From: Thermoanaerobaculia bacterium
Lineage (GTDB): Bacteria > Acidobacteriota > Thermoanaerobaculia > Multivoradales > J023
NCBI GenBank assembly: GCA_030431255.1
Contig: JAUIJL010000016.1
Location: 124,001 to 188,000 of the forward strand
Reading direction: 5' to 3'
DNA length: 64,000 bases
In this document: piece after piece, positions 36,688 to 46,700 of the stretch
Layout of the letters: every line of letters starts with the position of its first letter
Numbering within the stretch: position 1 is the stretch's first letter
Notes under the pieces: model-generated
What the model saw: only the letters and a program-made list of their open reading frames with translations
What the model was told of the DNA's origin: nothing
Databases searched by the model: none
Program-made: the position numbers and the translations under genes

Positions 36688-38046
36688 GTGAGCACCGGTC
36701 GAGCAGAGAACGTCAGCCCCGAGCGACGAAAGCGCATCATTGATGCCTTGCGTCGGGGCACGGTTCCGTTGAGCGATCTAGACGCCTTTGCGGTGGGTCT
36801 CGAGCCCTGGGCTCCGGTTCTGGACGAAGAGCTCGAGTCCGTCCGGGCCGGCGGGGCGGTGTTCAAAGCGGTTCGGGGGGAGTACGGCGCCGGCAAGACC
36901 TTCTTCTCCCGGTGGTTCCAGGAGCGGGCACGAAGGCAGGGATTCACCACCGCCGAGGTGCAGGTGTCGGAAACCGAGACGCCGTTACACCGCTACGAAA
37001 CGGTCTATCGGAGGTTGATCGAGCGGCTGTCGACCACGGCGGTGGCCCAGGGGGCCTTGCGCTCGTTGCTCGACGGCTGGTTTTTCACCCTGGAAGAAGA
37101 TGTGCTGGCCGAGGGAGATCTGGACGAAAGCGACGCTGAGGCCCTGGCCGCCCGGACCGACGAGCTGTTGGAGAAACGGTTGGCGGAAGTCAGTCGCAAT
37201 GCTCCCGCCTTGGCGATGGCGTTGCGGTCTTATCGGCGCGCCTCGGCCGCCGGCGACGGCGCTTCTGCGGAGGGGCTGTTGGCTTGGATATCCGGCGAGC
37301 CCACCGTGGCCGCGTCGGTCAAGCGGGCCGCCGGGTTGAAGGGCAAAATCGACCACTACGGGGCGCTTTCTTTCCTGCAAGGCCTGCTGGTGATCCTCAG
37401 GGACTCGGGGCTACCCGGTTTGGTCTGGGTGCTCGACGAGGTCGAGACCTTGCAGCGAGTCCGGGGTGACGTGCGAGAGCGCGGTCTGAATGCCCTGCGG
37501 CAGCTTTTGGACGAGGTCGACGCCGGTCGATTTCCCGGCCTCTACCTGCTGATTACCGGCACACCGGCTTTCTTCGACGGTCCCCAAGGTGTACGCCGTC
37601 TAGCACCCCTGGCGCAGCGTTTGGCCACCCACTTTCCCGACGATCGCCGCTTCGACAATCCGCGGGCCGTGCAATTGCGCCTCCACGGTTTCGACCTCGA
37701 TCGATTGGGAGAAGTGGGGCGTCGGATTCGAGATCTTTTTGCGGCCGGCACCGAAAACAGTGAGCGGGTGCAGGCCGTGGCGGACGACGACTATGTGCGG
37801 GACTTGGCTCGAGCGGTGGCGGGTCGACTAGGGGATCAGGCGGGGGTGGCGCCGAGAATCTTCCTCAAGAAACTGATCGCGGAAGTGCTGGACCCGATCG
37901 ATTTACACGCCGATTTCGACCCGCGACGCCACTACGCCCCGACCCTGAGGTCGGAGGAGCTGAGCGCCGTCGAGCGTGCCGCCGCCGGGGGTACGGCCGG
38001 TGAGACCGGGGCTCCGGGCGTCGACGACATCGAGCTGGATCTGTGA
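36688..38046 (+). CDS. brxD: BREX type 2 ATP-binding protein BrxD
   Basis: A 452-residue ATPase. It begins with ERRKRIIDALRRGTVP, the usual start of this family. Walker A is VRGEYGAGKTFFSRWF (~66), and Walker B is GLVWVLDEVETLQRVR (~247). BrxD is specific to type 2 BREX and occurs with the helicase BrxHI. GTG at 36688 follows pglZ by 17 bp with AAGGAAAAGG upstream. Its stop overlaps the brxHI GTG as GTGA. Confidence 0.93.
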   Translation: MSTGRAENVSPERRKRIIDALRRGTVPLSDLDAFAVGLEPWAPVLDEELESVRAGGAVFKAVRGEYGAGKTFFSRWFQERARRQGFTTAEVQVSETETPLHRYETVYRRLIERLSTTAVAQGALRSLLDGWFFTLEEDVLAEGDLDESDAEALAARTDELLEKRLAEVSRNAPALAMALRSYRRASAAGDGASAEGLLAWISGEPTVAASVKRAAGLKGKIDHYGALSFLQGLLVILRDSGLPGLVWVLDEVETLQRVRGDVRERGLNALRQLLDEVDAGRFPGLYLLITGTPAFFDGPQGVRRLAPLAQRLATHFPDDRRFDNPRAVQLRLHGFDLDRLGEVGRRIRDLFAAGTENSERVQAVADDDYVRDLARAVAGRLGDQAGVAPRIFLKKLIAEVLDPIDLHADFDPRRHYAPTLRSEELSAVERAAAGGTAGETGAPGVDDIELDL

Positions 38047-40178
38047 CCGAGCCGAGCGCCTTACATCCCGCGTTGGCCTACCATGTGGTCAACACCCTGC
38101 AATGGCCGGATCTGAGACCTTTGCAAAAGGCGAGCCTGGGACCCTTAGTGGCCGGTGAGCACGCTCTGCTTTTGGCTCCCACCGCCGGCGGCAAGACCGA
38201 AGCGGCGATCTTTCCCCTCCTTTCGAGGGTGCTGTCCGAGGATTGGCAAGGCTTGTCGGTGCTCTATATTTGCCCGATTAAAGCCCTGCTCAACAACCTG
38301 GAGCCGCGGCTCCGGCACTACGCGGAGCTGGTGGGACGCCGAGTTGCCTTATGGCATGGCGACGTCACCGATTCCGAGCGTCGACGGATCGTGCGCGAGC
38401 CACCGGATCTACTGTTGACGACTCCGGAGTCGATCGAGGTGCTTCTGGTGTCGAAGCGCACGGATCCGAGTCACTTCTTCAGTCGTGTACGGGCGGTGGT
38501 GGTCGACGAAATCCATGCCTTCGCCGGCGACGATCGGGGTTGGCACCTGCTTTCGGTGCTCGGTCGCGTGGAAGCGCTGACCCCGAAGACCCTTCAACGC
38601 ATCGGTCTTTCCGCCACGGTCGGCAACACGGACGAGCTGCTGGAATGGCTGGCCGGGTCGAGCGAAGGGCCTCGCCGGGTAATCCGTACCCCGCCTTCAC
38701 CGGATGGCGCGCCGGCAGTGGAGCCCGACGTGCAGCTGGACTTTGTCGGCAGCCTCGACAACGCCGCTCTGGTCATCAGCCGGCTGCACACGGGTGAAAA
38801 ACGGCTGGTTTTCTGCGACAGCAGAGCACGGGTGGAACGGCTGTCCGTGGCGCTCAAAAAACTCGGTATCACCACCTATGTCAGCCACAGCTCGTTGTCG
38901 AAAGACCAACGGTTCGTGTCGGAGCGGGCCTTTGCCGAGGATCGGGATTGCGTCATCGTCGCCACCAGCACCCTGGAGCTGGGCATCGACGTGGGCGATC
39001 TCGATCGGGTGATACAAATCGACTCGCCGCCGTCCGTCGCGTCCATGTTGCAGCGCATGGGTCGCACCGGCCGACGCCCGGGCACGGTGTCTAATTTCTT
39101 GATCTTGGCCACCACCGACGGCGCCTTAGCCCAAGCGGCCGGCCTGCTCGAGCTGTGGCATCGAGGATTCGTGGAATCGGTCCAGCCGCCCGTCCGCCCG
39201 CTCCATCTGCTGGCCCAACAGCTGATGGCGGTGGCACTGCAAGACGGCGGGGTGGGTGAGGCGGATTGGCCCGGTCGGCTCCTGGGTCTGCCGGCGTTTT
39301 CAGACCTCGACCCGGGTGACGCCTCGAGGGTGGTGGAGCACATGCTCGAAACCGGCATCCTGTTTTCGGATCAAGGCATCCTCTGGTTCGGTGTCGAAGG
39401 CGAAGAAGCCTTCAGACGGCGCAATTTCCTCGAAGTCTTGAGCATCATCACCAGCTCGCCGGTGTTCCGGGTTTTCCACGGCAGGGAAGAGCTCGGCACC
39501 GTGGATCGAGGATCGCTGATGCTCGAAGAGCTGCCCCGGGGTCTATTGCTCGCGGGCCGCACCTGGGACATCAAATCCGTCGACTGGCGCCGACAACGTC
39601 TCTTCGTGCAAGCCGCCCGCCGCCTCGGCAGATCCCTATGGCGCGGCGAGGGGCGTCCACTGCATTTCGAGCACTGCCGGGCGATTCGCCGAGTCCTGAG
39701 CGACGAAGCCCGCCCACCAGGGCTCTCCCGCCGGGCCGACGAAGCCCTCGAAGAGCTCCAGCTCAACCATCCCTGGCTGCCAAACGCAGATGCCGACTCC
39801 ACAGTGCTCGCCATCGACCAAGCGAAAGGAGTCGCTTGGTGGACCTACGCCGGGCTCGCCGCCAACACCGCCCTGGCCGACGCGCTTCGAGCCCGAACCG
39901 ACGCCCCGATCCGTGCCGACAATCTGGCGATCGTCTTCGATGGCTTGGACAATCCGGGAAGAGCTCTCCCGTGGGTCGAGGCCGTCACCTCCGAGCCCGC
40001 GACCAACCTCCGCCCGCGGATTTCCCAGAAAGCCGTGGAAGGGCTCAAATTTTCCGTCTGCCTACCGAGCCGGCTCGCAGTCGAGATGCTGGCCGAACGG
40101 GGAACCGATATCCGAGCCCTGGAAGCGATCGTCGGCGCGACCGTCCGGGTGTTCCGGACGGTTGGAGACTCCTCCTGA
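38043..40178 (+). CDS. brxHI: BREX type 2 helicase BrxHI
   Basis: A 711-residue superfamily 2 helicase of the Lhr/DEAD-H type. Motif I is LLLAPTAGGKTEAAIFPLL (~45), motif II VVVDEIHAF (~156), motif III GLSATVGN, and the C-terminal lobe carries TSTLELGIDVGDLDRVIQ and QRMGRTGRRPG. It closes the BREX-2 operon, overlapping brxD by 4 bp. The last ~25 codons (AERGTDIRALEAIVGATVRV) form copy 1 of a 76-bp sequence repeated at 47362-47437, with a 7.3-kb segment between the copies. Confidence 0.94.
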   Translation: MTEPSALHPALAYHVVNTLQWPDLRPLQKASLGPLVAGEHALLLAPTAGGKTEAAIFPLLSRVLSEDWQGLSVLYICPIKALLNNLEPRLRHYAELVGRRVALWHGDVTDSERRRIVREPPDLLLTTPESIEVLLVSKRTDPSHFFSRVRAVVVDEIHAFAGDDRGWHLLSVLGRVEALTPKTLQRIGLSATVGNTDELLEWLAGSSEGPRRVIRTPPSPDGAPAVEPDVQLDFVGSLDNAALVISRLHTGEKRLVFCDSRARVERLSVALKKLGITTYVSHSSLSKDQRFVSERAFAEDRDCVIVATSTLELGIDVGDLDRVIQIDSPPSVASMLQRMGRTGRRPGTVSNFLILATTDGALAQAAGLLELWHRGFVESVQPPVRPLHLLAQQLMAVALQDGGVGEADWPGRLLGLPAFSDLDPGDASRVVEHMLETGILFSDQGILWFGVEGEEAFRRRNFLEVLSIITSSPVFRVFHGREELGTVDRGSLMLEELPRGLLLAGRTWDIKSVDWRRQRLFVQAARRLGRSLWRGEGRPLHFEHCRAIRRVLSDEARPPGLSRRADEALEELQLNHPWLPNADADSTVLAIDQAKGVAWWTYAGLAANTALADALRARTDAPIRADNLAIVFDGLDNPGRALPWVEAVTSEPATNLRPRISQKAVEGLKFSVCLPSRLAVEMLAERGTDIRALEAIVGATVRVFRTVGDSS
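40093..40168 (+). repeat. 76-bp direct repeat, copy 1 (3' end of brxHI)
   Basis: Matches 47362-47437 at 75 of 76 positions (GATATCC here, GACATCC there). It contains ACCGTCCGG-gtgtt-CCGGACGGT (40140-40162), two 9-bp inverted arms around a 5-bp centre. Homology stops abruptly at both ends. Confidence 0.92.
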
Positions 40179-40531
40179 GGAAGGTTTCGTTGATCTGGGG
40201 AGCGACGGAGGTCTCGGCAGTGTCTCCAGACCACGGCAGATCGGCCAGCCCCTTTCGCTCTCCGGACCACCCGGAATTTGGGCACATCGCGATTCAACTG
40301 GACCCCTGAGCTTGACATTAACGCTTGACTTTCTGGAAATGGCGTCTATGATGGATGACAAGAATCATTCATAGGAAAGCCTCCATCCGGAAAGTCACTT
40401 TCTGGCGATGCCTGGAAAGGTGTTCTTCTCGAAGAAGACGAGTGATGTTGCACGGATGTAGATGGAGTCGTCGAAAAACGGTTTCTGACGGGATCCGGGC
40501 CCGAAGCTACCCACGGTAGGAAGGTGTCGGT
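40169..40531. other. intergenic region between brxHI and the tyrosinase gene
   Basis: About 350 bp without a supported gene. It contains a sigma-70-like promoter at 40325-40352 and a long leader of roughly 170 nt before the tyrosinase ATG. The short ORFs listed here are shadows. Confidence 0.5.
40325..40352 (+). promoter_or_regulatory. sigma-70-like promoter for the tyrosinase gene
   Basis: TTGACT (40325-40330), a 16-bp spacer and TATGAT (40347-40352). Each box differs from consensus at one position. A second TTGACA at 40312 is out of register. Confidence 0.5.
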
Positions 40532-43500
40532 ATGTGTCAACGAAGAATGGAAATATTTCTTGTGCCTCTATATTTGCTGTGGGTCCTTTTAATTCCGACC
40601 TCTGTGATCGCACAAGCGGACCTCTATATAAAAGATACCCCAGCGGACTTGGGAGTCGAGCCGAATTCAGACACCGGGGCGATGTGGGTCAGCGAGGATA
40701 TCTGGGTGCGCCGTTCGCCGGATCCCGGATATCAGGCGACGCCCTTTCCGGAAGTCTCGCCTTCCTGGACGCCCTTGCCCCATCAGGATCCGGAATATAG
40801 GGATCCGATTTTCAGTGTGCCGAACTATGTGTATGTCCGGGTGCGAAATCGCGGCACTGCCGCTTCCTCTGGCACAGAGCGCCTGAAGCTTTACTGGGCC
40901 AAGGCGTCCACCGGGCTGGCGTGGGATAGCCAATGGGTGGACTATCTGGACTCGACCTGTGGCCCTACTCAGCTCTACGGCGCCGAGGTGACCAAGCCGC
41001 GTAAGAATGCTGCCACGGCCACGGCTGCCGAACGAAACGCCTATCGCGATGCGATTCTCGATATAGGTACGCTGCCTGCCTTTGTTTTTCCCGGCAGTGT
41101 GAGCTATTGGCACAAGCAGGACGAGGTGCACGAGAACGGTCCGAGCAATCGGCATCTCACACCTGCTTTCCTGCCCTGGCATAGGGAGTTCATCAATCGT
41201 TACGAAGTGCTGCTGCAAAAGGCCGATCCGACGGTCAAGCTGCTCTATTGGGATTGGACCACGGATCCGGAGAATTCCACCGGAGGCTTCAATTTCTTCA
41301 CCTCCTCGTTTATGGGGGCCTCTGGGTTTGGGTCGGGCGTTCCTGTGTCCATTGGCGCGCCCTTTGATCCGGCGCTGGCACCGCCCGCGGTAGCCCGCAA
41401 GTTGAGAGCCATCGCGCCACCCGCGGGCCCCGACGCGGGCTTGCTCGCCAACGCGAGCTATCCGCTCTTTTGGTCCGATAATGAGTTTTCTCACCATAAT
41501 GGATCCCATACCTATATCGGGGGAAATGTGCTTCCGGTCGGCAATATGAGCATGGTTGCCGACGCCGCCGAGGATCCTTTCTTCTTCCTATTGCACGGCA
41601 ATGTCGACCGACTCTGGGCCCAATGGCAGCGCGACCCCTCCGCTCTTTCGCGCCTGGAAAGCGCCACCGCCTACGACGGTCACTCGAGCAATATCAACAT
41701 CACCACCGTGATGGGGCCCTGGGACGGCACGGGCAGCATTCAGCCCTGGACCACCGGCGGTGGGCAGATCGTCAGCAAGACGCCGAAAAATCCGTCCGTG
41801 GTCTCGCCGCCGATCTACGACACGGCACCGCTGGTGGTGCCGGTCTTGGCGCCGGGGGAGGCTGTGATACTTCAAATCCCCTGGTATCCCCCAGATCCCG
41901 CGGATTTTTCTTGCTTTGGTCCTACTGACTTTGACCATTTCTGCCTCTTGGCGCGCGTCGAAACGTCCACTAGCGCTCCCTTCGGAATGACCTTCCCCGA
42001 GGGCACCTCGGTCTACACCAATACCCGCAACAACAACAATATCGCCTGGAAAAACCTTTCCGTGGTCGATAATTTTGCCGGTCCGCTGGGCCTCATCGGC
42101 CTATTCATACGCAACGTCCACGCCGAGCCGGCGACCACCGGCTTGGTGTTCACGGAAGTCGAAGGCGACGCTTTGCCGTTCTTGGACGTCGGCAGGATCA
42201 TCGTCGAATTAGGACCCGAGCTCTTCGAGCGCTGGATGGCAGGCGGGGCCCTGGGGGAGAACGTTCGGACGGTTCAGGGAGAATATTTCGCGGTTGAGCT
42301 GTTGGCCGCCGAGGCCGCCCTGCGCAACATCACCCTGGAGGGTGCCGCCACTTATCCGGTGGCTGTCCGTTTTGAGCTTGCCGAGAAATACTTATCCCCT
42401 GGACCGCGGCCCCTGTGGGATATCGTTCAGGTGGGTTCCCCGGACGATCCGGAAGAGATTATCGGCGGCAATCGTTACCAGCTGGACTTCCAAAAGCTGC
42501 GTTTGATTCCGCGGGGCTCGCAGTGGCGCTTCCGGGATCGGGGTGAAGATCCAGGGGCCGATTGGACGAGTGTCGAGTTCGACGATACCGATTGGCGCAC
42601 GGCCCGGGGCAGCTTGGGCTTCGGCGACGCACCGGATACCACCCTCGACGGGGGGCCGGTGGCGGCCCGTCATTCAGCCACCTATTTCCGACATACGTTT
42701 GAGGTGCAGAATCCGGCCTTCTACGATGATCTGCTCTTGCGCCTGAGGCGGGACGACGGTGCGGTGGTCTATCTCAACGGCAGCGAAATCTACCGGGTTC
42801 ACATGCCGGACGGCCCACCCACCTACGGGACACTCGCAACCCGGGATGTAGACGGGCTCGAAGAGGAGCAATATTTCTCGATTTCGGTGACGAAGCACCT
42901 GAGTCTGCTGAATGCGGGGGAAAACGTGGTGGCGGTGGAGATCCACCAAGCGAGCCCGGGGAGCGATGACCTGAGCTTCGATCTCGAGCTCTGCGCCAAC
43001 AACTTGGTCAGCCGCTTCCCGCCGGATCTCCGCTTTGATCCTTCCGTGCCCTCTCTGGTGCAGGTGGGGGAGGAGATATCGATCACCATTGAAGCTGCGG
43101 ATCCCGATCCCAAGGGCACTATCGCCAGCGTCCAACTGCTGGCGGATGGTGAGCTTGTGGGAATGAGCGATGCCGCTCCCCATACGTTCCCATGGTCGGC
43201 GCAGCCCTTGGGTATTCGTCGATTACAGGCCACGGCCATAGATGGGGACGGGGAGACGGCATCCGTGGATGTCACCCTTTCGGTGGTGAGCAACGCGCCG
43301 CCGGTCGCCACGCTGCTCGCGCCGTCGGATCATGAATCCTTCCAGGCCGGCGAGCCGATCCAGCTCATGGCCGAGGCATCGGACGTCGCCGTCGGCGAGG
43401 TCACGGCTTTGGAATTCTACGTGGTGAACATGCGCGACATCTTCACCACGACCCCTACCCGAGTGGGAGAGGTGACGCAGCCGCCCTATGCCATGGTGAC

Positions 43501-43675
43501 GGAGCTGGCCGATGCCGGGCATTACATGATCTACGCCGTGGCGATCGACGATCAGGGCTTGAGCAGCCAATCGAATCCCGCCCATATCCGCGTTGAAGCC
43601 ACGTCGTCTTCGTCCATCTTTGCCGATGGTTTCGAATCGGGCGATACGAGTGCATGGAGCAGCACGGCCCCCTGA
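40532..43675 (+). CDS. secreted tyrosinase-family copper protein
   Basis: A 1047-residue protein with a signal peptide (FLVPLYLLWVLLIPTSVIAQA). Residues ~180-375 hold the type 3 copper site of tyrosinases: candidate CuA histidines in WHKQDEVHE (~194-200), SNRHLT (~208) and LPWHREFINRYE (~217), and CuB histidines in EFSHHNGSHTYIGG and DPFFFLLHGNVDRLWAQW (~368). Such enzymes oxidise phenols with O2. The remaining two thirds carry a jelly-roll-like segment (WRFRDRGEDPGADW), Ig-like domains (PPVATLLAPSDHESFQAGEP) and the terminal motif IFADGFESGDTSAWS, shared with the start of the next gene. The extra domains make it much longer than simple tyrosinases. It is the first gene of the 7.3-kb repeat-bounded segment. 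The oxidised substrate is unknown. Confidence 0.88.
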   Translation: MCQRRMEIFLVPLYLLWVLLIPTSVIAQADLYIKDTPADLGVEPNSDTGAMWVSEDIWVRRSPDPGYQATPFPEVSPSWTPLPHQDPEYRDPIFSVPNYVYVRVRNRGTAASSGTERLKLYWAKASTGLAWDSQWVDYLDSTCGPTQLYGAEVTKPRKNAATATAAERNAYRDAILDIGTLPAFVFPGSVSYWHKQDEVHENGPSNRHLTPAFLPWHREFINRYEVLLQKADPTVKLLYWDWTTDPENSTGGFNFFTSSFMGASGFGSGVPVSIGAPFDPALAPPAVARKLRAIAPPAGPDAGLLANASYPLFWSDNEFSHHNGSHTYIGGNVLPVGNMSMVADAAEDPFFFLLHGNVDRLWAQWQRDPSALSRLESATAYDGHSSNINITTVMGPWDGTGSIQPWTTGGGQIVSKTPKNPSVVSPPIYDTAPLVVPVLAPGEAVILQIPWYPPDPADFSCFGPTDFDHFCLLARVETSTSAPFGMTFPEGTSVYTNTRNNNNIAWKNLSVVDNFAGPLGLIGLFIRNVHAEPATTGLVFTEVEGDALPFLDVGRIIVELGPELFERWMAGGALGENVRTVQGEYFAVELLAAEAALRNITLEGAATYPVAVRFELAEKYLSPGPRPLWDIVQVGSPDDPEEIIGGNRYQLDFQKLRLIPRGSQWRFRDRGEDPGADWTSVEFDDTDWRTARGSLGFGDAPDTTLDGGPVAARHSATYFRHTFEVQNPAFYDDLLLRLRRDDGAVVYLNGSEIYRVHMPDGPPTYGTLATRDVDGLEEEQYFSISVTKHLSLLNAGENVVAVEIHQASPGSDDLSFDLELCANNLVSRFPPDLRFDPSVPSLVQVGEEISITIEAADPDPKGTIASVQLLADGELVGMSDAAPHTFPWSAQPLGIRRLQATAIDGDGETASVDVTLSVVSNAPPVATLLAPSDHESFQAGEPIQLMAEASDVAVGEVTALEFYVVNMRDIFTTTPTRVGEVTQPPYAMVTELADAGHYMIYAVAIDDQGLSSQSNPAHIRVEATSSSSIFADGFESGDTSAWSSTAP

Positions 43676-43712
43676 TCGAAGGTCGGAAACGCAAACATCA
43701 CGGAGGTCGATC

Positions 43713-46700
43713 ATGTTCGGATCTCGGCAGCTCTTTCCTCGTGCCCTTGGTTGGGCTTGCCTGCTGTGTGTGGCGATCTTGGCTTTCGGAAGCTTGATCG
43801 ATGCCGGGGAGGACGGCCTGATCTTCCGTGACGATTTCGAATCGGGCTCAGTCGGTGCCTGGTCCGAGGCCGTGGGTTTGGCGGATCCGGTGGAGAGTCA
43901 GGAGATCCATGGGTTTGTGTTCACCGCCGTGGCGGACGGCAGCGAGAAATACCTGCCCGAGGTGACGGTTTATGCCCGAGATCTCGCCACGGGCAACGAG
44001 ACCGATCGCCGATCGACCGATTGCCGCGGCCGCTTTGTGCTGCCGCAGATCCCGCCCGCCGACTATGAGATCTGTCTTGAGGCCCCCGGCTTCATCAGCA
44101 GCTGCTCGGGTCCGGTGACGGTCGATAATCTGACGGTCTTCCCGCAAGCCTATGAGCTGGTGCCGACGGTGGCTGTGGCCGAGGTGCTCTACGGCGCCGT
44201 CGCCTTGGCCGACGGCTCGCCCGCCCGTTTCACCGACGTCACCTTCGGGATCGACCAACAGGCTTCTGTGCAATTGATCGACACCGGGACTCAGCAGGTT
44301 GTGACGGAAGTGCCCGTAGGTTGCCATCAGCAATTTGTGATCAGCGGTTTCGAAGCCGACAGCCACTACGTGCTTCGAGCTCGCTATGCGGGTACCAGTG
44401 TCGATGTTCCCGCCACCTTCGATGGCACGCCGTCAGAGATGGTTCTGGCGAATCGACGGCCGGTGATCGAGTCGCTTTACGCGGCCGTCGGTGGTGTCGC
44501 TACCTTCCAACCGGCGGCCGGCTCCACCGTTCGGGTGATGCTTGAGAGCCGCGATGCCGACGCCGACTCGCTGACCGTACGTCTACAGACCGACCACGGT
44601 ATTCTCGTGCCTTTGCGCGGTGCGCCCTCGGGCGCCGAAGCGGATTGGACCCTGGATTCCCGGCTCGTCCGCCAGAACCTGTGGGCGTTGGTGGGCGATG
44701 ACTTTGGAGGCTACGCCCGGCAACGGTTGGATCTGATCACCGACCAGGGAATCCGTTTCGGGGGTCAGGTGCTCGATTCGGAAGGGCAGCCGATCGTCGG
44801 CGCCGAGGTGACGCTCGACGGCGAAGGCGGTGTCACCGACGAGCAAGGCATGTTCGAGATCCTACGCTTCAACGAAAGCCCGCGTTATCTGCTGAATATT
44901 CGCAAGAGCGGTTATCCCCTCTTGTCCCGGGTGCTCCTGCGGCCGGAGAACGGCCGAATCTATCGTCTGCAAGCCGCCCAGAGATTCGTCGCCGATCCGA
45001 AGGGCTCGATCCTGGTGTTGGAGGAGGGTGTGAAGAATCCCGCGCGGCTGACCATCCCGGCGGGAGCCCTGGTCTACGAGGACGGCACCCCAGCCACCGA
45101 GCCCGTCAACGTCTACCTTCGCACCCGCGACCTCAGCGACGTGGATAACGGCATGCCCGGCGACTACATGGGTCTCGACGAAGACGGGAACGAAGTGGCG
45201 TTGACCAGCTTCGGGGTGATCAGCATCACAGTAGAGGACAGCGCCGGCAACGAGCTCAATCTAGCACCGGGGCAGGGCGCGCAGATCGCCATTCCCATTC
45301 CCGAGAGCAAGCAGGGGTTGAGCTTGCCGACAACGATCCCGATCTGGATTTACGACCAGGCCCGCGGCCTCTGGGAGAGAGCGAGCGAAGGCTCTCGATT
45401 CGAGAACTACTACGTGGCCGTTGTTGATCATTTCTCCGAGATCAACGCCGACATCGAGCTGGTTAATTGGGCCTGTGTGCGGGTGTTGGTGGATACCTCG
45501 GTGCTCGCCCTGCCGTTCGATTTGCGGATCGAGGTGCCGAGCACCGGCGATGTGCTCACCCACACCGTCAGCGATCCGGTGAACGTGATCTACGCCCTAC
45601 CCCCTTCGACTCCGATCGAGCTGGTGGTGCTCGACGCCTCGGGTGTGCCGATCGAGACCAGTCGCCAGATGCTGAACACCGGAGCGTTCAATCCCGGCTG
45701 TGCGTGTCCTCCGGCCTATCCCTACAGCTGCTGCACCGCCCAAACCACCATGACCCTCGACGTCAAACCGTCTAGCGGCTTCCTGGAGTTCATCGGCACC
45801 GCCACGGAGGCCGAGGCCCTTTGGTACTACTCGGTGATCGACCCCGTGGCCGCGACCGGTGCGGGCACGATCAGCAGCTCGGGCACAGCGGTGACCGGAG
45901 TGGGTACCTCCTTTACCGGCTTCTTCACCGTCGGTGACCTGTTGCAGCCGGCCCCGACCTCCGGTGCCGGTACCGTGAGCAATACCGCCGGCTCCAACAC
46001 GGTTTCCTTGGACAGCGGCACGTTCCCGGCCGGCTTTTTCTTGGCGGGGGATATTCTACGGGCCGCGGGGCAGACCCGGGTGGTGATGGTGCCGGGCACT
46101 ACGAGCGTGACGACCAATTCCTCCTTCGATCCGCCCCTATCCAGCGCGTCCTATGAACGGCTGGAGCTGCGTCGCGTGTCTCTGGTTCCCAACGCCTTGT
46201 CACTCCAGGTCGATACCGCCTTCAACCATGCGCCCACAGGTGCGACCTACGAGAAGGTCGGAACCAAACCGACCCTCGCGGATTGGAATGCGGCCAACGG
46301 TCTAGCCGGGCCCCCAGATGCCGAGGCGGTCTATTACAACGCACCGGATCTGGGCTTCGGACGCTGGATGTCTTATAAGGTCACCGGCGCTGACGTGGCC
46401 TATTCGGTGGCCAACTACGGCATCCCGGGCATTGCCGATCCCAATGAGGTGACGTCGGCCAGGTTGGCGGCCATGGGCATCACGGATCTGCGGTTTGCCA
46501 CGGTGACCATGGAATACAGCGATCATCCGATCCTCAGTGGTGGTCGCTATACGAAGTTCTACGTCTACAACAACGTCGGCGAGCGGATCATCGCCGCCGA
46601 TCTCGACGGTGTGGTCCGCTACTTGCCGCACCTCTGTCTCGACTGCCACGGCGGCGAGCCCGACTCCTTCGATTCCCGGGGTGATGCAGGGGCCCATTTC

